Positions 58,645-64,000 of a DNA stretch of 64,000 bases are shown here, in pieces (positions within the stretch are counted from its first letter, which is position 1; every line of letters starts with the position of its first letter). The position numbers were made by a program, and so were the translations under genes. Source of the DNA: Halicephalobus mephisto (taxonomy: Eukaryota > Nematoda > Chromadorea > Rhabditida > Panagrolaimidae); assembly GCA_009193035.1 (NCBI GenBank), contig SWDT01000274.1:17310-81309 (forward strand), in the 5' to 3' direction. The notes below the pieces were generated by a model. The model was not told where the DNA came from. It did not search any database and was given only the letters and a program-made list of their open reading frames with translations.

Positions 58645-60544
58645 ATGTCTGAATGTTTCGGTCGTGAATGCAAATTAGGATGGGGATACAGTAGATCTTT
58701 AGGTCTACTGACACATGTTGAAGGTGAACCTCCCAATGTTACGTCGGAAATCAAGAATGAGTGGACATATGGGGCTCTTCCTTTGTCATCGACTATTATT
58801 CTATATTTGGTAAGTTTTTCTTTGTCGAATAAATTCATTGTAAATATTTTAGTCACACATAAATCTCTTCCTGGAACCGAACTACAGAAAACTCCTCGAT
58901 TTCCGGATTATCTTTGACGATAATGAATATTGGGAAGTTAATTGTCGTTTTTCAAGAGGAATAAAATGCTCCGAGAAACTTCCAAAGTATCCACCTGATT
59001 GCAGTCATTTTGTCAATGAGATTAGTTATGGAGTGGATTTGTGGGTGCAGTTCCCAAAAATGGGATTTCCAAGACAGTATTTGGAGGTAAGATTTAACAA
59101 CATAGAATTTATATAAATAAAGGATTTATTCTAATTTGGTTAAATTTTCGACAGATCTTCAAAAGATACTATATATTGAATAATTCTAACAACATGCAAA
59201 ATAGGTTTTTAATACTAAATTATGCAAATTTTTGGACATTCTCTACTTGTTTTATCAAAAATTTTTTAGATGGACTCTTTATTTAGAAATAGAAGTTTCA
59301 ATGAACACCACATGAAAACTAAATGCAGAGTTCTGGTCAACTATGATGAAGTAAAAGAAATGACTCTGGAAGAACTTGTGAAATTCATGGATGAAATAAA
59401 GGAAGGGAAACATTCTCAATACGATATTCCAGTCTGGTTTGGATATGAAAAACTGAGTCAGGAAATCCGAGAAACTGTCATCAGCAAAGAAAGGGAATTT
59501 AGATACTTTCTCAAATGCCTTTACTCTGTTTACCGCAAAATTGAAATGAAGATGGAGAAGGCTGGGTATCCGGGTATTCTCCAAGTTATGGAATCAGGAG
59601 AGAAGTCATTTGTGAAAATTAGTGTTAACCTAAATAAAGCAAAAGAAGACTACAAGTCAATGGACAATAATAATTTCTTAGAAATGTATCCAATCTTGAA
59701 GAGACTCTTCTTCAGTTACACTGATTACATCAAATATTCAATAGACCATACAGATTATATTGACGAAGGAAACCATCTTCCGGGAACAAAAGAGGAAATA
59801 ATACCTTCACTCCAAAAATTGAACAAATGGTTCCCGATAAAGGTGAATGGAGAATGGATCAACTGTACAGGACTCTTCATTGCAATTCCTCCTGGTTATG
59901 AGCAAGTAATTGAGATATTGAAGAAAACAATTAAATTAGGAAATTGCCAAGTGATTATTGACAATGATGCAGATGAGCCATATGTAGGAAATGAAAATAA
60001 TACAAAGATCCTATTTGGGTTAGTGGACATGAAAGAGGATACGGCAAATCAAAGCTCATGCTATTTTAATGCGTTGGAATTAGAATGTCCCAAAGAATGC
60101 ACTCTAAATACGAGGAAATGGATCTGCATTAAGTGTGGGGAATTCGTCTCTCAGAAAAATATGATTCTGTTCTGTTCTTGTGGATCAAAGAAATACAAAG
60201 AAAATCTTTTTTCTTGTCATCATCCAAATCACCGACTAGAACAGCAAAGAGAAATACAAAATGAATCGGAAATTGTTCACCCACCAGTCCCTGAGATGGA
60301 AGCAAATCAAAGTCAATTGTATGATGAAGATAATTTGTTGTCTAGAATCTGTGAACAACTCCAGAAAATAAAAATTAGGGAGAAGGAATCTACGAACTCT
60401 AAAGTCCTCTTTGCCATTATTGAGCTTCAGTCTAAGAACAAGAAAAAAGAAGAAATGAAGAATATTTTAAGACCACTTCAGAACTTATATCTGGATGGAG
60501 ATACTAAGCATCTTATCCGTCAGTACTTGGATGAAAATAACTAA
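58645..60544 (+). CDS. Unrecognised nematode family protein P2 with C-terminal zinc-ribbon-like domain
   Basis: Exons 58645-58809, 58853-59086 and 59270-60544 join in phase 0 to 557 residues. The N-terminal 330 residues match P1 (56415-57627). Beyond that point P2 has a Cys/His-rich segment: WICIKCGEFVSQKNMILFCS then CGSKKYKENLFSCHHPNH, that is CxxCG ... CxCG ... CHH, preceded by CPKEC, which looks like a zinc ribbon. A helical, charged C-terminus follows (EQLQKIKIREKE, LFAIIELQSKNKKKEE, HLIRQYLDENN), possibly a coiled coil. No signal peptide or membrane segment, so probably cytoplasmic or nuclear. P1 and P2 form a head-to-head inverted duplication. I know the Cys pattern only in general terms and do not assign a family; a nucleic-acid or protein-binding role is inference. 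Confidence 0.75.
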
Positions 60545-60887
60545 ATGAACGTTTAATTCAGTAATTCCACTATTAATTGTTTGTCCTTCGACAAGAAACC
60601 TTGTTGTAATTTATGTATTGCAAAAAGATAGGATAATAGGAAAACAAGGAACAACTCGAAAATCTATTCCATATATAAAAACCACTGACACAAACATTCG
60701 TGTCGACACCAAGATTGCTTATTCAAAAGGGCAACTTGGCAGCTAATGTACGCGCCCGTGAACAATAATGATAAAATTTGATATATGAAAGATAATGCAA
60801 TTACTAATGATAATTCGCTACGGCGGACTCTTACTCTATCGAGCAACATCTCTAGTTTGGAAAATAAACCTAGTCTAAAAAATAACT

Positions 60888-61094
60888 ATGACTTGCGGTT
60901 TTTGGAAAATCATTTTTAAAGAACATATTTTCGATGACGTGAAAACTGACATTGAAGAAGAATTACTAGACGAGATGAGACAAATGTCAAATGCCGAAAT
61001 GGAATTAAAAGAAAATGAACAAAATCCGATGATTCCTCATGAAATCATAAATGAATTTCAAGAAATATTTGAGGTATATTATATAAAATACTGA
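60888..61094 (+). pseudogene. Short acidic ORF or orphan exon
   Basis: An ATG frame of 68 codons with an acidic helical stretch (DVKTDIEEELLDEMRQMSNA) is followed at GAG/gtatat by a possible donor, so it may be a first exon. No partner exon, signal peptide or family is recognised. Confidence 0.3.
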
Positions 61095-61178
61095 AGAATT
61101 TACGTAACAGCAGGAGTGACTTTATTTTACATTTCCTAGTCAGACCATTAATATATGTATTATCACTAGTATTCTCAT

Positions 61179-61521
61179 TTAATTTAGAAGGAAAGCAACT
61201 ACTTTTAAATCTATACCATCTAATGACAATTCTTTTGGTTCAATAGTAATAACTCCAGTATTCGCTAGAATGTTGCCACTGGTATTTTTTATTCTATATA
61301 AAGAACTAATGTTATTTTCATTAGCATATGAAAGTCTACTAAATTACAAATAACATAAATATAAATATAGACATTATCCGGAATATTTTATTCTTTTTCC
61401 CTATAACTATATTGTTATTTTCATCAACACTCGCATTGGTATTAACCTCCCCATCTGTTTTTATCACAGCTATTTCACAAATCTTATCTAATATTTTTTG
61501 GTAATCAGTAACACTCAAGTT
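61179..61521 (-). pseudogene. Two coding-like exons of an unrecognised, possibly decayed gene
   Basis: On the minus strand, 61373-61521 (NLSVTDYQKILDKICEIAVI and on) and 61179-61338 (SSLYRIKNTSGNILANTGVI ... LDLKVV-like, ending LLN) join in phase across a 34-bp intron with gt and tttag ends. A third coding-like stretch (ETGEIMIYENGERAGNIIYT) lies just upstream at about 61570-61660 but runs into a stop. No start codon can be placed, so this is a partial or decayed gene. Not recognised. Confidence 0.35.
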
Positions 61522-61816
61522 TTATCATTAGAAATGGAGATTTAAGTGACCGTCCAATTATTAAAAAAATCTGTAGATTTGAGTGGTATATATTATATTT
61601 CCAGCCCTTTCCCCATTTTCATAAATCATTATTTCACCTGTTTCAGCAATTTTGTTCTTAAATTACACAAAAACCCTAAAAATATAGCAGATAATAGCCA
61701 TATTTCAAACGTAACACACTGATTCAACCACTCTCCAACTCTCCCCTATTACATTTTCCCCACTTTGATAACAAAGACATGCAAAGTAGAACCATTTATT
61801 TAACGGAAAATATAAA

Positions 61817-63468
61817 TTATTTCGAATTCATAACATCAATGAAACAATGCACATTGGTAAGAATTAAATTATAATATTCCTCATATTTTTCCATATAACT
61901 CAAATCACTGTATTCCAATTTGATATCTTTGATTCTGCGATTTACTTCGTCTAGCTTGTTCAAAAGATCCCAAGTTTGAAAGCTTTCCTTTGCGACTTCC
62001 ATTCCATTTGTTTTGAACGCTTTTTGGAAATTACTCACAATAACTTTCGAATCATGCTTGCGAAGACAAACCTAAATTTCATTTAAGTATTATTTGGGAA
62101 ATTGTTCATGATCAAACATTTCCTGGGAAATTAATGGAAAACGTTAAATTATCTTTCACTAGTATGAATATTTCAATATACCTGAAAATCGACGATAGAA
62201 AGACAACCATTACAATCGAGCCCGTAATTATATTCGTGGAGATCAACCAGATAAAGAATACTCTCAAGCAGTTTGCGTTTGTGCCATCTGTTTGTTCCAA
62301 TATTTGTTTTTGATGCAATCATAAAACCAGGTACTAAAGTAAAAAATCAAAAGCAATTAATTTGAAGACTAGTAACTCACCTTCTTTAGTTATTATATAC
62401 AATTCCAATTTAGAACCACGTTTATTTGAAACAAAATGCACTTCTGGTCCCAATTAATTACATTAATCGAAAACAGTAACAAATAAACGAAGAGTTCTCT
62501 CAAATCAATTGGGCCCATTGAACGAGATGTTTTCTCACAATGAGATTTCACGTAGAACGTAATGATTCCTTGATCTGTTGTAACTTTGCAAATGCATCCT
62601 CCCTGAAATTATTATTTTCAATTTCTCAACTAAAGCTATGATAAAGAAGTAGTAACTAACTTGTATTCCCTTCTGAGGTTTAGGCATGAAAGTAAAATTT
62701 AACGGAGGGCTGGATGGGTTGTCTGCTGCATAGATGCGATTAAAATATGCTTTGACAGCTTCCTCAATCTTGGGATCCACCAGATCTTCGTAACAGGCGA
62801 TTAAAAGATGTTGCCTCTCTTTGACTCTTCCAAGGTTGGGATAGCAAACAAAAAAATTAGATTCATCCAGGATATTCAATATCTTCAGTGCATTCAATGC
62901 CTTTTTCTTCTTCAAATAATCTGCGACTTTTTCGAAGTTTTCAATCACAACCAAATATAAATCCCATCTATCCAAATCGGAATGCTTCTAAAAAACTGGG
63001 TATATATTTTCGAAATTCCAATTAAATTTTGATAGCTTATCTTTTAAAATATGATTTCTTGATATCATTCTCAGAACTTTGTTATAAATTCATCCTAACT
63101 ATAAAGATGAATCTGGCAGGATCCACATCGAAAATCATGTCCATATAGCAAAAACAAAGAATAAATATCATTATAAAATTACTCACCACGATCACCGTGT
63201 CCATATCCTTTAATCCAATTTCAGATAGAGTACTATCTAATTTGAATCTAAAAATTTTGTCTCCATTGAAGAAAAATAATTGTTGATCTTCGTTGTCAAT
63301 TTCCCATTTCGAATGAATCTTTTCCTTCAGTTGCTTCAACGTGGTCTAAAATAAATTGCAATTAATAATTATTGAATCCATAAAAATAAATACCTCATCG
63401 GCGAATTCCGACTCAAATTCATTGTGGCAAACTCCTTCGTTATCGTGCAAAATGATGAGCAATTGCAT
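61817..63468 (-). CDS. Protein with N-terminal ubiquitin-like domain and kinase-like residues
   Basis: Seven exons keep phase: 63394-63468, 63187-63345, 62661-62987, 62524-62602, 62381-62443, 62182-62333 and 61817-62071, about 369 residues; the join 62524/62443 uses a weak donor and is the least certain. Residues 1-78 (MQLLIILHDNEG, TLKQLKEKIHSKWEI, DQQLFFFNGDKIF, STLSEIGLKDMDTVIV) have the ubiquitin fold pattern without a terminal Gly-Gly, so a fixed UBL domain. Further on, FYVKSHCEKT resembles a kinase beta-3 Lys strand, and VDLHEYNYGLDCNGCLSIVD followed by F has the spacing D-x4-N ... DF of a catalytic loop and metal site, as in lipid or aminoglycoside kinases. A coiled-coil-like C-terminus follows (LDEVNRRIKDIKLEYSDLSY). 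UBL is fairly sure; kinase-like is inference. Confidence 0.65.
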
Positions 63469-63586
63469 TACGAAAATCTAAAATATAAGAGCACATTATA
63501 AAGTGCTAGAAGAAAATATTAACAATATTAATTGATAAAGTCTACGTAGTTATATATTAAATTGCAACAAAGGTTGAAAGGGACGG

Positions 63587-63854
63587 CTATGAACACAGGG
63601 AAATGCAAAAAAGTCTGCTAGATAAAAGTAGAAACAAATTGAGACATAACGCCAAAAAAAACGGGCTACTTTGAATGTATGTAAATAAAAAGAGAACTAA
63701 CTGGGACAAAGATGGTCTATGCCACATTTCGCCCAAAATGGCGAATTTCTCTTTTAATGGTATAGATTTATTCAAATCTATTTTCAAGTGTTTTTAATAT
63801 TTTTTACAAATACATTAAAGCATTTAGAAACCGAAAAGACTCACCTTTCCACAT
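63587..63854 (-). CDS. Candidate micro-gene of three short exons
   Basis: Exons 63845-63854, 63702-63777 and 63587-63614 can be joined in phase (gtgagt and gttagt donors, aaatag and tagcag acceptors) to 37 residues beginning MWKDLNKSIPLKEKFAILGE. The middle exon looks protein-like; the whole is too short to judge. It may instead be part of a gene continuing past the window. Not recognised. Confidence 0.2.
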
Positions 63855-64000
63855 CAGATATTATGTATAACTTGTTTTAAATTGTCATAAGGCAGTTATA
63901 TGAATATTTTAAAAAAGAATTTCATGGTAATCTATGTAAAGTGCCATAATTGAAAATGAATATTGGTATGGAATAAGTTTAGTTCCAAACAGGGGATTGG

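Overview
This is a eukaryotic window, and it reads as a free-living-type nematode of the Rhabditida. Introns are often only 42-50 bp with TTTTCAG or TTTTTAG acceptors. Intergenic DNA is very AT-rich and full of short degenerate repeats. The best-preserved proteins (ANT, UNC-25, CED-6, CDK-5, EPG-3, ABCF2, LARP1) look like Caenorhabditis orthologues but are clearly diverged from C. elegans. From memory, all of these lie on C. elegans chromosome III; epg-3 and unc-25 are adjacent there, and ant-1.1, cdk-5 and abcf-2 share one small cluster, so this is a piece of that ancestral linkage group.

Layout: 0-1 kb, 3' part missing, a GH18 chitinase-like gene. 2.2-5.7 kb, a secreted Ser/Thr/Pro-rich protein with a Cys-rich tail. 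9.0-11.0 kb, a small phosphosite-rich protein and an SLC35B4-type nucleotide-sugar transporter. 13.2-17.9 kb, a four-exon gene for an aerolysin-like (ETX/MTX2) protein with long repeat-filled introns, followed upstream by a small secreted-peptide candidate. 20.0-26.1 kb, two more GH18 genes, one of which reads as a single protein of three GH18 domains plus a chitin-binding module. 28.3-33.0 kb, epg-3/VMP1 and unc-25 (GAD). 33.1-34.3 kb, a Cys-rich, probably GPI-anchored protein. 36.2-41.3 kb, larp-1. 43.7-50.2 kb, ant-1.1, abcf-2 (with an MSP-domain gene nested in an intron) and cdk-5 (with a tRNA-like relic in an intron). 51.3-53.4 kb, ced-6. 56.4-63.9 kb, a lineage-specific region: an inverted gene pair of an unrecognised family, one copy of which lost its zinc-ribbon tail; a ubiquitin-like-domain protein with kinase-like residues; and several decayed or orphan exons.

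Housekeeping and neuronal genes (translation control, GABA synthesis, autophagy, mitochondrial exchange, engulfment) sit beside three accessory blocks (GH18 cluster, pore-former-like gene, inverted gene pair). The accessory blocks show duplication, fusion and loss of catalytic or domain sequence. Exon coordinates were worked out by hand from reading frame and splice consensus and checked for phase; they have not been tested against transcripts.
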